DNA from: JAJDTT01 sp022827025
GTDB taxonomy: Bacteria > Acidobacteriota > UBA6911 > RPQK01 > JAJDTT01
Direction of reading: 5' to 3'
Length of the DNA stretch: 64,000 nucleotides
NCBI GenBank assembly: GCA_965203535.1
Contig: OZ241897.1
Location: 5,704,001 to 5,768,000 of the forward strand
Position numbers and translations under genes: made by a program. Below, piece after piece: positions 25,280-34,069 of this stretch; within the stretch, counting starts at the first letter, position 1; every line of letters begins with the position of its first letter. Below the pieces are notes generated by a model. That model ran no database searches and was not told where the DNA came from. It saw only the letters and a program-made list of their open reading frames with translations.

Positions 25280-26506
25280 ATGAAGAGCAAAATGATCAAG
25301 CTCCTGTTGGGTCTGGCTTCTACAACGGTGATCTTGACGATCGTCGAGGTGGGATTGCGGCTCTCCGACTACGATCCCAACACCAGTCCCTGGTATCGCT
25401 TCGACCCCGCTCTCGGTTGGACTTTGGACCCGGTTCACCGCCGCGTCCCCGGGCTCAACTCCAGAGGTTTCCGTTCACCGCAGTTGAGCCGGATCAAGCC
25501 GGAGGGGACCCGGCGGCTATTGAACCTGGGAGACTCGTTCTCGGCGGGGATGAACGTCGCCTACGCAGAGACCTACCCGGGACTGCTCGCGGATTGGCTC
25601 AGCCGGAACGAAGAGTCCTGGGAGGTCATCAACCTGGCCGTCGGGGACTGGGGCACCAACCAGCAATTGATCGCATTGCAGACGCTTGGACTGGAACTGG
25701 AACCGGACGTGGTGGTCCTCCAGGTATTTCCGTTCAACGATCTCTGCAACAACAGCGCCGAACTCGCCCATACCTGCAGCCTGCAGGACCTGTTCCGGCC
25801 CTATCTGGACCCGGCCGAGCCCGAGCTGCGACCGGTTTTCCTGAATCCCGTCAGGGCTGATTTGCGCGCCCGTTTCCGGATCTTCGGACTGGTGGAGGAG
25901 CCAGCGGTTCGGGCCTCGCTCTGGCTCCAGGAGCTACGACCCGGAGAACCGGGCTCGACGAACCGCTATTACCTGCGGCATGCGCGGCAGGCCGGACTCT
26001 CCGTGACCGGAGCTCTCGCGTCCCTTCTCCCCGGAGAACACCAGCCTCGACCACTGCAACGAGCTTGGGACGATACCGTCGAATCTCTGAACCGGGTGAA
26101 GAGGCTTCTCGACCAACAGGAGATTCCGCTCATTGCCCTGGTCATTCCCTACAAATGGACGTTGTCGAAACTCTGGCCCCAGTATTCACGCGGGAAACCG
26201 GAAGCACTGGATCCTCGATATGGAACCAACCGGGTGGAAGGCGTCCTGGAGGGTCTGGGAGCAACCGTGATCTCGGCCCGCCGAAGCATCGAAGCCAGCA
26301 CGACGCCGCTGGAAGAGTTCTTTCTCACCGACAGCCATTTCAGCCCGGCCGGGCATGCGCTTGTCGCCGGCCGGATCCTGGATGAGATGCACAAAGCGGG
26401 TTGGACTCGGAACCAGCCTCCGAAACGGGAGGCCGGTTCCGTTCGCGCGGCTCTGAGTCGAGACCGACCGGAATTGTTCGAGTGTGATCCATGCCGGCCC
26501 GATTGA
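25280..26506 (+). CDS. SGNH/GDSL-type hydrolase, membrane-anchored
   Basis: A 408-residue protein beginning MKSKMIKLLLGLASTTVILTIVEVGLRL, an N-terminal anchor. The first block NLGDSFSAGMN carries the nucleophile Ser, the Gly block is near NLAVGDWGTNQQ, the Asn lies in FPFNDLCNN, and DSHFSPAGHALVAG supplies the Asp and His. These are the four SGNH blocks of esterases and of AlgX/DltD/PatB-like acyl-handling proteins. Substrate is unknown; deacylation or acyl transfer on an envelope or secreted glycan is likely. A start at 25238 would overlap the upstream gene; the start at 25280 gives a proper anchor. Its last 16 bases overlap the MFS gene. Confidence 0.8.
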   Translation: MKSKMIKLLLGLASTTVILTIVEVGLRLSDYDPNTSPWYRFDPALGWTLDPVHRRVPGLNSRGFRSPQLSRIKPEGTRRLLNLGDSFSAGMNVAYAETYPGLLADWLSRNEESWEVINLAVGDWGTNQQLIALQTLGLELEPDVVVLQVFPFNDLCNNSAELAHTCSLQDLFRPYLDPAEPELRPVFLNPVRADLRARFRIFGLVEEPAVRASLWLQELRPGEPGSTNRYYLRHARQAGLSVTGALASLLPGEHQPRPLQRAWDDTVESLNRVKRLLDQQEIPLIALVIPYKWTLSKLWPQYSRGKPEALDPRYGTNRVEGVLEGLGATVISARRSIEASTTPLEEFFLTDSHFSPAGHALVAGRILDEMHKAGWTRNQPPKREAGSVRAALSRDRPELFECDPCRPD

Positions 26507-27780
26507 AGACTCGGGCCGAGCCCGACAATGCCGCGCCGCCCACCGGCTATTGGGAACTGGTTCGGGAGAACGCCAGTTTCCGGTATCTCTGGTTCGGGCA
26601 GATTGCGAGCCTGCTGGGCGACTGGTTCAACCTGATCGCCTCTGCCGCCCTCCTGGCTCAGCTCACCGGGTCCGGATTCGCCGTCGGGAGCCTGTTCGCG
26701 GTGCGAATGCTCGCTCCGTTTCTCATCAGCCCGCTGGCCGGCGTCATCGCCGACCGCTGCAATCGCAAGCACATTCTCATCCTCAGCGACCTGTTTCGGG
26801 CCGTCACCGTCTGCGGCTTCCTGCTGGTCCGGGATCCGCAGGACGTCTGGCTGCTTTATACGCTCACGGCCATCCAGTTGGCCCTGGGCGGTTTCTTCTT
26901 CCCGGCCCGCAACGCCATCCTCCCCGACATCGTCTCTCCGCGGGAACTGGGGACGGCCAACGCCATCAACGCCACCACCTGGTCGGTGATGCTGGCGTTC
27001 GGGGCAGCGCTGGGAGGACTCGTCGCCGGGACCTGGGGCATCTATCCGGCCTTCATCATCGATGCCCTCAGCTTCGTGGTGTCGGCCGTCATCCTCTTGG
27101 GAGTGCAGTACCGGAAGACGCCCGAGACCCCCGACGCGCTCGGCCGCGGCCTGTTCGAGACTGCCGTGGTCCAATACCTGGAGGGTCTCGCCTACCTCCG
27201 GAACAACCGGGATATCCTGGTGACGGCCCTCCACAAGGGAGTGAGCGCTCTTGTCTATACCCAGGGATTTCAGGTCGTCAAGGTGGTCATCGGCCGCGGT
27301 CTTTTTCCCTTGGGCCAAGCGGGCGGAATCAGCCTCGGCCTGCTCTTTTCCGCTACCGGACTGGGGACGGGCATCGGCCCCATCGCCGCCCGCCTGTGGA
27401 CCGCGGACCGGCCGGACCGGCTCCGCCTGGCCCTGTTCGCCGGCTATTTCCTGAGCGCTCTGGGCCTGGGGATCTCGTCTCTTCTCATCAACCTGGAGAC
27501 CGTGCTCCTGGGAAGCCTGTGGGCGGGGATCGGCGGCGGAATCATCTGGGTCTTTTCCACCCAACTCGTGCTCCAATCCGTGCCGGGCAAAGTACGGGGA
27601 CGAGTCTTCTCCACCGAGTACGCCATCTTCACCCTGCTTTCCACGTTCGGCGTAACGGCGACCGGGTTTGCTCTGGACTCGTCTCTGAAGGTGTCGGAAA
27701 TCCTGGCAGGTATGTCTGTCCTGACGCTGGTTCCCGGCGGCTTGTGGCGTATCTGGCTCTGGCGCCGCGCGCGACGGTAG
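26491..27780 (+). CDS. MFS transporter (MFS_3/EntS-like efflux)
   Basis: A 429-residue membrane protein with 12 predicted helices. The N-terminal half holds LWFGQIASLLGDWFNLIASA and motif A as GVIADRCNRKHIL; the second half repeats the pattern around VRGRVFSTEYAIFTLLSTFG. These features match the MFS_3 group that exports siderophores, macrolides and other small molecules. It starts inside the end of the SGNH gene (16-bp overlap), so the two are coupled. The transported compound is unknown. No regulator is beside it. Confidence 0.85.
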   Translation: MPARLKTRAEPDNAAPPTGYWELVRENASFRYLWFGQIASLLGDWFNLIASAALLAQLTGSGFAVGSLFAVRMLAPFLISPLAGVIADRCNRKHILILSDLFRAVTVCGFLLVRDPQDVWLLYTLTAIQLALGGFFFPARNAILPDIVSPRELGTANAINATTWSVMLAFGAALGGLVAGTWGIYPAFIIDALSFVVSAVILLGVQYRKTPETPDALGRGLFETAVVQYLEGLAYLRNNRDILVTALHKGVSALVYTQGFQVVKVVIGRGLFPLGQAGGISLGLLFSATGLGTGIGPIAARLWTADRPDRLRLALFAGYFLSALGLGISSLLINLETVLLGSLWAGIGGGIIWVFSTQLVLQSVPGKVRGRVFSTEYAIFTLLSTFGVTATGFALDSSLKVSEILAGMSVLTLVPGGLWRIWLWRRARR

Positions 27781-27904
27781 CCCTTCTTGATCCCGGCTCG
27801 CAGTCGGCTTGAAGAACGGTTCCCGCTTCAGTAGCCTCCCGGGGACCGTTCGTGGCGAACGCTGCCACGGGCCATCGCATACGGCTTGTCCGAAGGCACG
27901 CACG

Positions 27905-28864
27905 GTGCAGATTTCCGAGATCATTCGTTCGGTGCATTTTGCGGAGCGTGATCCGGGGCGCAACTGGGTCAAGGATGCGCGCATCGCCGTGGATCAGGAC
28001 ACGCCTCTGGATTCCACGAAGATCCTCACTCCCAATGTGATTCGGCTACCGGATGGGCGCTACCGCATGTACTACACGGGACTCGGCCTCGGCCGTCCCG
28101 TCGTCGAGTCGGAAGGGTACGTTCTGAGCGCCAGGTCCGATGACGCCGCGGTGTGGGTCAAGGATCCGGGGATTCGGTTGGACGTCCACTCTCCTGACGC
28201 GAACCGCAGGGTGCTCTGTCCGGACGTCATCCCGCTGCCCGACGGACGGTACCGCATGTACTATGAAGCCAGGACGGCGTCGGGTCCCACCAGCGTCCTG
28301 AGCGCCGTCTCGGAAAACGGACTCGACTGGGAGCCGGAGCCCGGGATTCGAGTCGCCGACGGCCGGTGGTCCTACGGATCGCCCCGGTGCCTCTATTTCC
28401 GGGGCTCGAACGGGGGACTCCGGTACCGGATCTATTGCCACCACTACTCCCATCCTCTGAAGCCGGGTCTGACGTCGCAGAACCATATCGTGAGCGCCGT
28501 CTCGGAAGACGGGCTCCACTTCGAACTGGAACCGGGAGTGCGCATTCCCCAGGAGACCCGGTACGAGGACTATGCCGTGTATGCGCCGGAAGTGCTCCGC
28601 CTGGCCGGCGGCGCCTATCGAATGTACTACGCCGCCTGGACCCACGATCCCATGCACGGACGGATCTTCACGGCTGTCTCCCGCGACGGACTGCAATGGA
28701 GGAAGGATCACGAGCCCTGTCTCGACATCGGTGGTCCCTGGGACCAGACGCACGCCTCCGAGCCGTGCGTCATCGACTTGGACGATGGCCGCTTCCGGCT
28801 CTTCTACGAAGCCTGCGACGCGAATGGCCGCTGGCGCATCCTGAGCGCCACGTCGGCGGGCTGA
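27905..28864 (+). CDS. Cytoplasmic beta-propeller protein, glycoside hydrolase family 43/130-like
   Basis: A 319-residue protein from the GTG at 27905; an ATG at 27809 would add 32 residues without family resemblance. It has five repeated blades with LPDGRYRMYYTGLG, LPDGRYRMYYEAR, SAVSENGLDWEPE, AVSRDGLQWRKD and DDGRFRLFYEA. The pattern LPDGxYRMYY is typical of five-bladed propellers related to GH43, GH32 and the GH130 phosphorylases. No signal peptide is visible, unlike the two exported propeller proteins nearby. A catalytic Asp/Glu set cannot be assigned with confidence. It may act on an imported oligosaccharide. Confidence 0.72.
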   Translation: MQISEIIRSVHFAERDPGRNWVKDARIAVDQDTPLDSTKILTPNVIRLPDGRYRMYYTGLGLGRPVVESEGYVLSARSDDAAVWVKDPGIRLDVHSPDANRRVLCPDVIPLPDGRYRMYYEARTASGPTSVLSAVSENGLDWEPEPGIRVADGRWSYGSPRCLYFRGSNGGLRYRIYCHHYSHPLKPGLTSQNHIVSAVSEDGLHFELEPGVRIPQETRYEDYAVYAPEVLRLAGGAYRMYYAAWTHDPMHGRIFTAVSRDGLQWRKDHEPCLDIGGPWDQTHASEPCVIDLDDGRFRLFYEACDANGRWRILSATSAG

Positions 28865-28891
28865 TCCACGAGTCCGGCGGAAAGGACCCCC

Positions 28892-30550
28892 ATGACAAGC
28901 TTCGAACGTCTACCGACATCCGCTCCGAGAGGCCCGCTCGCCGGCCTGACGTTGTTCCTGCTCACGACGGCGCCGGCTTGGGGAGAGTCCGCGTCCCCGC
29001 TCGACATCGGTGACCGCCGTCAGGTCTTCATCGACCATCGGTTCCTGGAATCCTCCCAGGGAGTCCGGTTGCAGGTTCATCCTCCTCGAAAGACGGGCGA
29101 GATGACCATCGTCCAGGAACACCCCTGGGAAAGCCGGAGAGTGGGCCTGTACGGGACGGTGCTGAAGGTGGGCGAGACCTACCACATGTGGTACGAGTCT
29201 CTGGCCAATTTCGACCGTGACGAGGCGGGAAATCACACCCTGAAGGTGGAGCGGGACCGGAGCGGCTGGCGCCGCTACATGTGCTACGCACGCTCACGCG
29301 ACGGGATCACCTGGGAGAAGCCGAACCTGGGGCTGGTGGAGTTCGAAGGCAGCCGGAAGAACAACATCGTGGCTGGCCATGGCGCCGCCGGAATCGAGAA
29401 GCAGGCCTACGGGATGGTCTTTCTGGATCCCAACGCTCCGCCCGGGGAGCGCTTCCGCCTGGTGGTGCGGCTTCGGGGTGACGGACGCAACCAGCTCAAC
29501 GTCTACTCGGCCCCCGATGGGATCCACTTTCGGCCGACCTACGAGCGGGTCCTGAGCTACCGGGACGACCGCAGGCACCATCTGGACACCTACAACATCA
29601 TCTTTTGGGACGACCGAATCCGGAAGTACGTCGCCTATGTGAGACGGAACGCTCCGGGGCCCGGCCAACACCGGACCAACGCCCGCAGCGAATCCCTCCG
29701 CCTCGACCGGTTTCCCGATATCGAAGATTCGGCCCTCTCGCTGTCCCCCGACCGGCTGGATCTGCACCACTTCGACCCCATCTCCAAGACCCGGGTCCCG
29801 GTGGCCGATTTCTACACCAGCATCGTCGTGAAATACCCCTGGGCGCAGGACGCCTACTACGCTTTCCCTTCGCTCTACTACCACTACGACGGCCGATTCC
29901 TGCACGAGTTCAGGGAGGAGACCCCGCACAACACCGGGGCCAACGACATCCGCTTTGCCGCCAGCCGGGACGGGATCGCCTGGCAGCGCTACGACCGGCG
30001 CCCTTTCGTGGAGCTGGGAATGGACGGAGATTTCGACACCCGGGACAGCTACATGGTCCACGGCGTCGTGCCGGCGCTCAACGGCCGGGAGATGTACCTC
30101 TACTACTCGGGCAAGGACATGCTGCACGCCTGGGGTTGGGACGACCGGAGAAATCGCCTGATCCGACAGGCGGGTCTGGCTCCCGCTCGCGAGAAAAGCG
30201 CCATCAGCCGGCTGGTCCTGCGCCGGGATGGGTTCATCTCGGTCCGGACCGATACCTCGGGCGGAGAATTCACGACGCCGTTACTGATTTTCCACGGCAG
30301 CGAGCTGGTCCTGAACGTGAACACCTCTGCCGGTGGCATCGCGCGCGTGGCGATTCTCGATTCGGACTTCAGGCCCGTGCACGGGTATTCCTTGCAGGAT
30401 TGTGACCGGATCCATACCACCAACCGGATCGACCGGCGGGTTTCCTGGAACGGGAAATCCGGCGTGAGTTCGCTGGCGGGACGTCCGGTCCGGCTCCATT
30501 TCGAGTTGCGCGACCTGGATCTCTACGGCTTCCAGTTCCGGAATCCGTGA
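28892..30550 (+). CDS. Exported beta-propeller protein, paralogue of 17352-18929
   Basis: A 552-residue protein with an N-terminal export signal (LAGLTLFLLTTAPAWGESA). It shares RRQVFIDHRFLESSQGV, YARSRDGITWEKPNLGLVE, GSRKNNIV and a C-terminal jelly-roll segment (LVLNVNTSAGGIARVAI) with the 17352 protein, so the two are diverged duplicates. Blade motifs (SRDGITW, ASRDGIAWQRYDRRP) suggest a GH32/43-like propeller. It follows the 27905 gene by 27 bp and is probably co-transcribed. Substrate unknown. Confidence 0.75.
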   Translation: MTSFERLPTSAPRGPLAGLTLFLLTTAPAWGESASPLDIGDRRQVFIDHRFLESSQGVRLQVHPPRKTGEMTIVQEHPWESRRVGLYGTVLKVGETYHMWYESLANFDRDEAGNHTLKVERDRSGWRRYMCYARSRDGITWEKPNLGLVEFEGSRKNNIVAGHGAAGIEKQAYGMVFLDPNAPPGERFRLVVRLRGDGRNQLNVYSAPDGIHFRPTYERVLSYRDDRRHHLDTYNIIFWDDRIRKYVAYVRRNAPGPGQHRTNARSESLRLDRFPDIEDSALSLSPDRLDLHHFDPISKTRVPVADFYTSIVVKYPWAQDAYYAFPSLYYHYDGRFLHEFREETPHNTGANDIRFAASRDGIAWQRYDRRPFVELGMDGDFDTRDSYMVHGVVPALNGREMYLYYSGKDMLHAWGWDDRRNRLIRQAGLAPAREKSAISRLVLRRDGFISVRTDTSGGEFTTPLLIFHGSELVLNVNTSAGGIARVAILDSDFRPVHGYSLQDCDRIHTTNRIDRRVSWNGKSGVSSLAGRPVRLHFELRDLDLYGFQFRNP

Positions 30551-30580
30551 CCGCGCGGCAGGACCAGGCGAAAATCGCCG

Positions 30581-31606
30581 TCACGGCTCGGGACTGACCG
30601 AGAGGTAGGCGATGATGTTGGCCAGGTGCATGACGAACTCGGCCGTGATCATGATCTTGTCGCCCAGCGTCGGCTCGGGAGTCCAGAACTTGGTGTTCTC
30701 CCAGTGGCCGTCGTCGAACTGGTGCCGGACGAACCAGTCCCCCATGCGCCGGGTCCAGGTCCGGTACGCTTCCTCCCGCGTCGCCACGTACAACAAGCCT
30801 GAACCCCAGCCCGACTTGCACACCTGCTTGGACCGGAACTGGATGTCGTCCGTGCTCATGGAGAACCGTTCGTAATCCCGGGCCAGCCGCAGCCAGCGGT
30901 CCTCCCCCGTGGCCTCGTGGATGTGGAGCAGCCCCGCGGCGGCGATTCCGCCGTTGAAGTGGTGTTGCCAGGGCTCGTCCTTGAGGGTGACGTAGAACGC
31001 CGCCTCCTGGGGATCGTAGTCGCGAACCAGTCCCTGGGAACGCCTGTAAACGGCGTAGAGGCAATGCTCGGGATCGGGCTGCAGATCCCACAACCGCTGG
31101 AGCCAGCGGCCGGCCTGGACCGCTTCGGGAACGCGGCCCACCAGGGAGAGAGTCATGGCGGCTTGGGCCGTGGGGAACAGTTCCTGGTCCCCATCGACCC
31201 CCTCGTGGGAGTTGGCGTAGAAGCCCCCGGTTTCCGGGTCCTGCCAGGTGAGCAGGCTCCCGGTGCATCGCCGCACCAGGTCCAACCGGCCCAACAGGCT
31301 GGCGCCGTAGATCACGCACGCCAGAGGGTACGAGCCGTAGCGGAGCTGCGGTCCGGCCGTGGTGGCACTCTCGTCCAAAGCGCCTTCGGAAGTGATCCGG
31401 TTGCGATCGACCCAATCCAGCAACCGGTGGCCTGCTTCGGTTTCACCCATGAGGGCGAATGCCCAGGGAACGCGATAGTAGTAGTTGCGCTCCGTGACGT
31501 TCCCCAGGGATCCATCCGGATTGATGCGTTCCAACATCCAATCGGTGCCCCTCCGGCAGGAACGCCGGTAGCTCTCCAGCTTCGTTTCGACATCCATGAC
31601 TTGCAT
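30581..31606 (-). CDS. Alpha/alpha-toroid protein (prenyltransferase/squalene cyclase-like repeats)
   Basis: A 341-residue protein starting at ATG 31606 with GAGGAG upstream. Repeated helix-hairpin motifs carry GSLGN, GGFYANSHEG, AFYVTLKDEPWQHHFNGG and QFDDGHWEN, the QW-like pattern of alpha/alpha toroids such as six-hairpin glycosidases and the terpene-cyclase/prenyltransferase superfamily. The DxDD motif of squalene-hopene cyclase is absent, so a terpene cyclase is unlikely. Its position beside an SDR, epimerases and sugar proteins favours carbohydrate processing. No signal peptide. The function is not assignable. Confidence 0.65.
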   Translation of the reverse strand: MQVMDVETKLESYRRSCRRGTDWMLERINPDGSLGNVTERNYYYRVPWAFALMGETEAGHRLLDWVDRNRITSEGALDESATTAGPQLRYGSYPLACVIYGASLLGRLDLVRRCTGSLLTWQDPETGGFYANSHEGVDGDQELFPTAQAAMTLSLVGRVPEAVQAGRWLQRLWDLQPDPEHCLYAVYRRSQGLVRDYDPQEAAFYVTLKDEPWQHHFNGGIAAAGLLHIHEATGEDRWLRLARDYERFSMSTDDIQFRSKQVCKSGWGSGLLYVATREEAYRTWTRRMGDWFVRHQFDDGHWENTKFWTPEPTLGDKIMITAEFVMHLANIIAYLSVSPEP

Positions 31607-31635
31607 TGTGCTTCTCCTCGCCTGAATGGTTCCTG

Positions 31636-32463
31636 TCAGCGCGCGGTGAACCCCCCGTCCACCGGGAGCAGGACGCCGGTGACCCAACGTGCTTCGTCCG
31701 AAGCCAGGTAGACGGCGGCGGCGGCCACGTCTTCCGGTTCGCCCAGCCGTCCCAGCGGGTGGTTCCGAATCATTTCGTTCCAGGCGTCCGGGTCCTCCTT
31801 GAGACGGCGAAACATCTCCCGGTTGATGTCGGTGATCACGAAGGAGGGATTGATGGCGTTCACCCGGATGTTGTGCTTGCCGAAATCGACGGCCATTTGC
31901 CGGGTCAGGATGGACACGGCTCCCTTGGAGGCTCCGTACGCCGGTCGAATCGGCAGGCCGACCAAGCCTGCCACCGACGACATATTGACGATGGCGCCCC
32001 CGCCCTGGCGGATCATCCCGGGAATCACGGCCCGGCTCATGAGGAAGACGCCCTTGGCATTGACGCGAAGGGTCTCGTCCCAATCCTCCTCCCGGGTGTC
32101 GAGCACGGTCTCCCGCGAAGGGATGACTCCGGCGTTGTTGACCAGGACGTCGATTCCCTCCAGCAGGGAGTGGACCGTGGCAACGATGCGCTCCACTTGG
32201 CGCGACGATCCCACGTCGCCCGCCACGGCGTGAGCTTCCCCTCCCTTTCGGCGAATCGAGTCGACGACCTGGTGCGAAGCCCGCTCCTGGATATCCACGA
32301 CGACGACCCGCGCCCCCTCCGCGGCGAACCGGCGGGCGATGGCCTCTCCGAGACCGGCGGCGCCGCCGGTGACCAGCGCCCGCTTCCCCGCCAGCCGTCC
32401 CGATGGCAATTGGCGTGTCACGCAGATGTCCTCCGTCCGGAAGTTGCACGGCTGGCTTGGCAC
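31636..32463 (-). CDS. Short-chain dehydrogenase/reductase
   Basis: A 275-residue classical SDR. TGGAAGLGEAIARRF is the NAD(P)-binding TGxxxGxG motif, with VVVVDI giving an acidic residue after strand two and so NAD preference. NNAG, the catalytic SSVAGLVG Ser and YGASKGAV Tyr/Lys are present, and the end (VTGVLLPVDGGFTA) is typical of the family. It oxidises or reduces a hydroxyl/ketone; the substrate is unknown, likely a sugar or sugar acid from context. It ends 29 bp before the toroid gene on the same strand, so they may be one operon. Confidence 0.9.
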   Translation of the reverse strand: MPSQPCNFRTEDICVTRQLPSGRLAGKRALVTGGAAGLGEAIARRFAAEGARVVVVDIQERASHQVVDSIRRKGGEAHAVAGDVGSSRQVERIVATVHSLLEGIDVLVNNAGVIPSRETVLDTREEDWDETLRVNAKGVFLMSRAVIPGMIRQGGGAIVNMSSVAGLVGLPIRPAYGASKGAVSILTRQMAVDFGKHNIRVNAINPSFVITDINREMFRRLKEDPDAWNEMIRNHPLGRLGEPEDVAAAAVYLASDEARWVTGVLLPVDGGFTAR

Positions 32464-32504
32464 TTCATCGACCCCACCCTACCAGCATCCATTCCCTGGG
32501 GACG

Positions 32505-33233
32505 TCACCGTTTCCAAAAGTCCTCGAAACCGAAGGTCGGCCGCCAGCCGAAGACTCGCTTGACCTTCTCATTGGAGAACTGGCCGTGGGGGAAATCGGC
32601 AGAGACGAAGTAGGCTTCGTACCGCGACGGCAGTTGCTCCAGAGGAATGTCCAGGGCCAGGGGAAACAGAGCCGCCGCGTCCTGCCAAGTGACGGTGAAC
32701 GGAACGAAAGTGGGCTCGTCGTCCGGTCGCGGCCGAGTGTCCCGGAAGTGGTAGAAGAGGAACGAGGTGACATGGAGATCGTGATTGCGAGTGAAGATCC
32801 GGCAGACCTCCTCGGCCAGTCCCTTGGTCAGGGCATACAGATGGGTTCCCGGCCGGGGAGTGACGTCCGGATGCATGGCGAAGTCATAGGGCTCACAGGT
32901 GGCGGGTCCCGTGATGGCATAGAAGGGACCGGTCTGGATGAACCGTCGGATCCCGTGCCTGCACGCCGCCACCAACGCATTGTAGGCGCCCCGGGTGTTG
33001 ACGTCGAAAGCCAGGCGCCGGTGATGCCGCAGCACGGACAGGTTGATGACGGCGTCCATCCCCTCCGCTGCATCGATGACCTGCTCCAGGTCGGCGACAT
33101 CGACCCGCCGGTACTCGTGACGCCCTTCGGCGGACTCCTTGACGTCGGTCAGCCTCAGCTCGTGCCGGCCCTCCAACGCCCGGACCACGTGAGGTCCCAG
33201 GTATCCGGCGGCGCCCAGAATCAGGACCTTCAC
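32505..33233 (-). CDS. NAD-dependent epimerase/dehydratase
   Basis: A 242-residue extended-SDR protein from a GTG at 33233. VLILGAAGYLGPHVV is the GxxGxxG nucleotide-binding motif; DVADLEQVIDAAEGMDAVINL and HLYALTKGLAEEV (a YxxxK motif) follow, and FGWRPTFGFEDF closes the protein as in sugar epimerases. Its start overlaps the stop of the gene upstream as GTGA, a translational coupling signal. Substrate is probably a nucleotide sugar or a sugar acid. At about 240 residues it is shorter than typical GalE-type enzymes. Confidence 0.82.
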   Translation of the reverse strand: MKVLILGAAGYLGPHVVRALEGRHELRLTDVKESAEGRHEYRRVDVADLEQVIDAAEGMDAVINLSVLRHHRRLAFDVNTRGAYNALVAACRHGIRRFIQTGPFYAITGPATCEPYDFAMHPDVTPRPGTHLYALTKGLAEEVCRIFTRNHDLHVTSFLFYHFRDTRPRPDDEPTFVPFTVTWQDAAALFPLALDIPLEQLPSRYEAYFVSADFPHGQFSNEKVKRVFGWRPTFGFEDFWKR

Positions 33234-33904
33234 GCCGGCCTCCAGGTCGATTCGAATCCCAGGGTCCGCTGTGCCCGTTCCGTGCCGTATCGCTGTCCGG
33301 GAAGTCCGGACTGGATGTGGAACACCGAATACCCGGGCAACTCTGCCGTCAATGACCGTCCGACTGCCTCGACAGCGTCTTGGACGGTGACACCGTCGGC
33401 GCAGGAATGCTCCGTGCTCCACAGGATCGAACCCAGCCTGAGACAGACGACCTGGAGCTTTCCCTCTCTCGCGAACTCCCGGCAAACGATCTCTCCCAGG
33501 CGATAGGTCAGGGTCGGCGGTTCCACGGCCGGCCACGGCAACCATCTCTCGGTGACCCGGAGGTCGGCGGGATACCGGTCCATGACGGCGAGGGAACTCA
33601 ATTGAACGACGCGGGGAACACCGGCCTCGCACGCCGCCCGGAGCAGGTTGTACAGGCAGCGCGTCTGTCGGTCCAGTCGCGAGGAGACACCCTCGGCAGG
33701 GTCCGTCCAGCCGGACCAGATGATGGCGTCCATTCCCTCGACCAACATCCGGGTCTCGGCGTCGTGATTCAAATCGCACGGAATGAAAGCATGACGGCTC
33801 CTGACAGGAACAGTGTCGGTGAGAACGACCCGGTGCCGCACGGCCAGAGGCTGGGACAGATGTTGGACGAGCCGATTCCTGGCGGTTGCGAGCAACAGCT
33901 TCAT
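33230..33904 (-). CDS. Second NAD-dependent epimerase/dehydratase-like protein
   Basis: A 224-residue protein beginning MKLLLATARNRLVQHLSQPL from the ATG at 33904 (a longer frame to 33985 lacks support). The nucleotide-binding loop ATARNRLV departs from GxxGxxG. VVQLSSLAVMDRY carries the Ser, and TYRLGEIVCREF replaces the usual YxxxK with a Tyr but no Lys three residues on. The C-terminus (RTLGFESTW) is like that of epimerases. It is coupled to the next gene by a four-base overlap. The missing canonical loop and Lys suggest a degenerate, perhaps non-catalytic partner of the downstream epimerase. Confidence 0.7.
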   Translation of the reverse strand: MKLLLATARNRLVQHLSQPLAVRHRVVLTDTVPVRSRHAFIPCDLNHDAETRMLVEGMDAIIWSGWTDPAEGVSSRLDRQTRCLYNLLRAACEAGVPRVVQLSSLAVMDRYPADLRVTERWLPWPAVEPPTLTYRLGEIVCREFAREGKLQVVCLRLGSILWSTEHSCADGVTVQDAVEAVGRSLTAELPGYSVFHIQSGLPGQRYGTERAQRTLGFESTWRPA

Positions 33905-34069
33905 AGGATGATCCAGCCGCCGGCTCAAGAACGGCTCGTAACGACTCGAATCGAGCGGCGCCGCCATTGGCGTCCCGGAATTCAAAATTACAGGGTTCTC
34001 GTGGAATGATCCAGGCTGTGGAGTGCAATGAAGCGGATGTCGCGCTCGGATTGAACGGGTCGCTCGCCG

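Noticed and set aside
31607..32449. N-terminal extension of the toroid protein to 622 codons
   Set aside because: The extension is an out-of-frame reading of the SDR gene; a good ribosome site supports the start at 31606.
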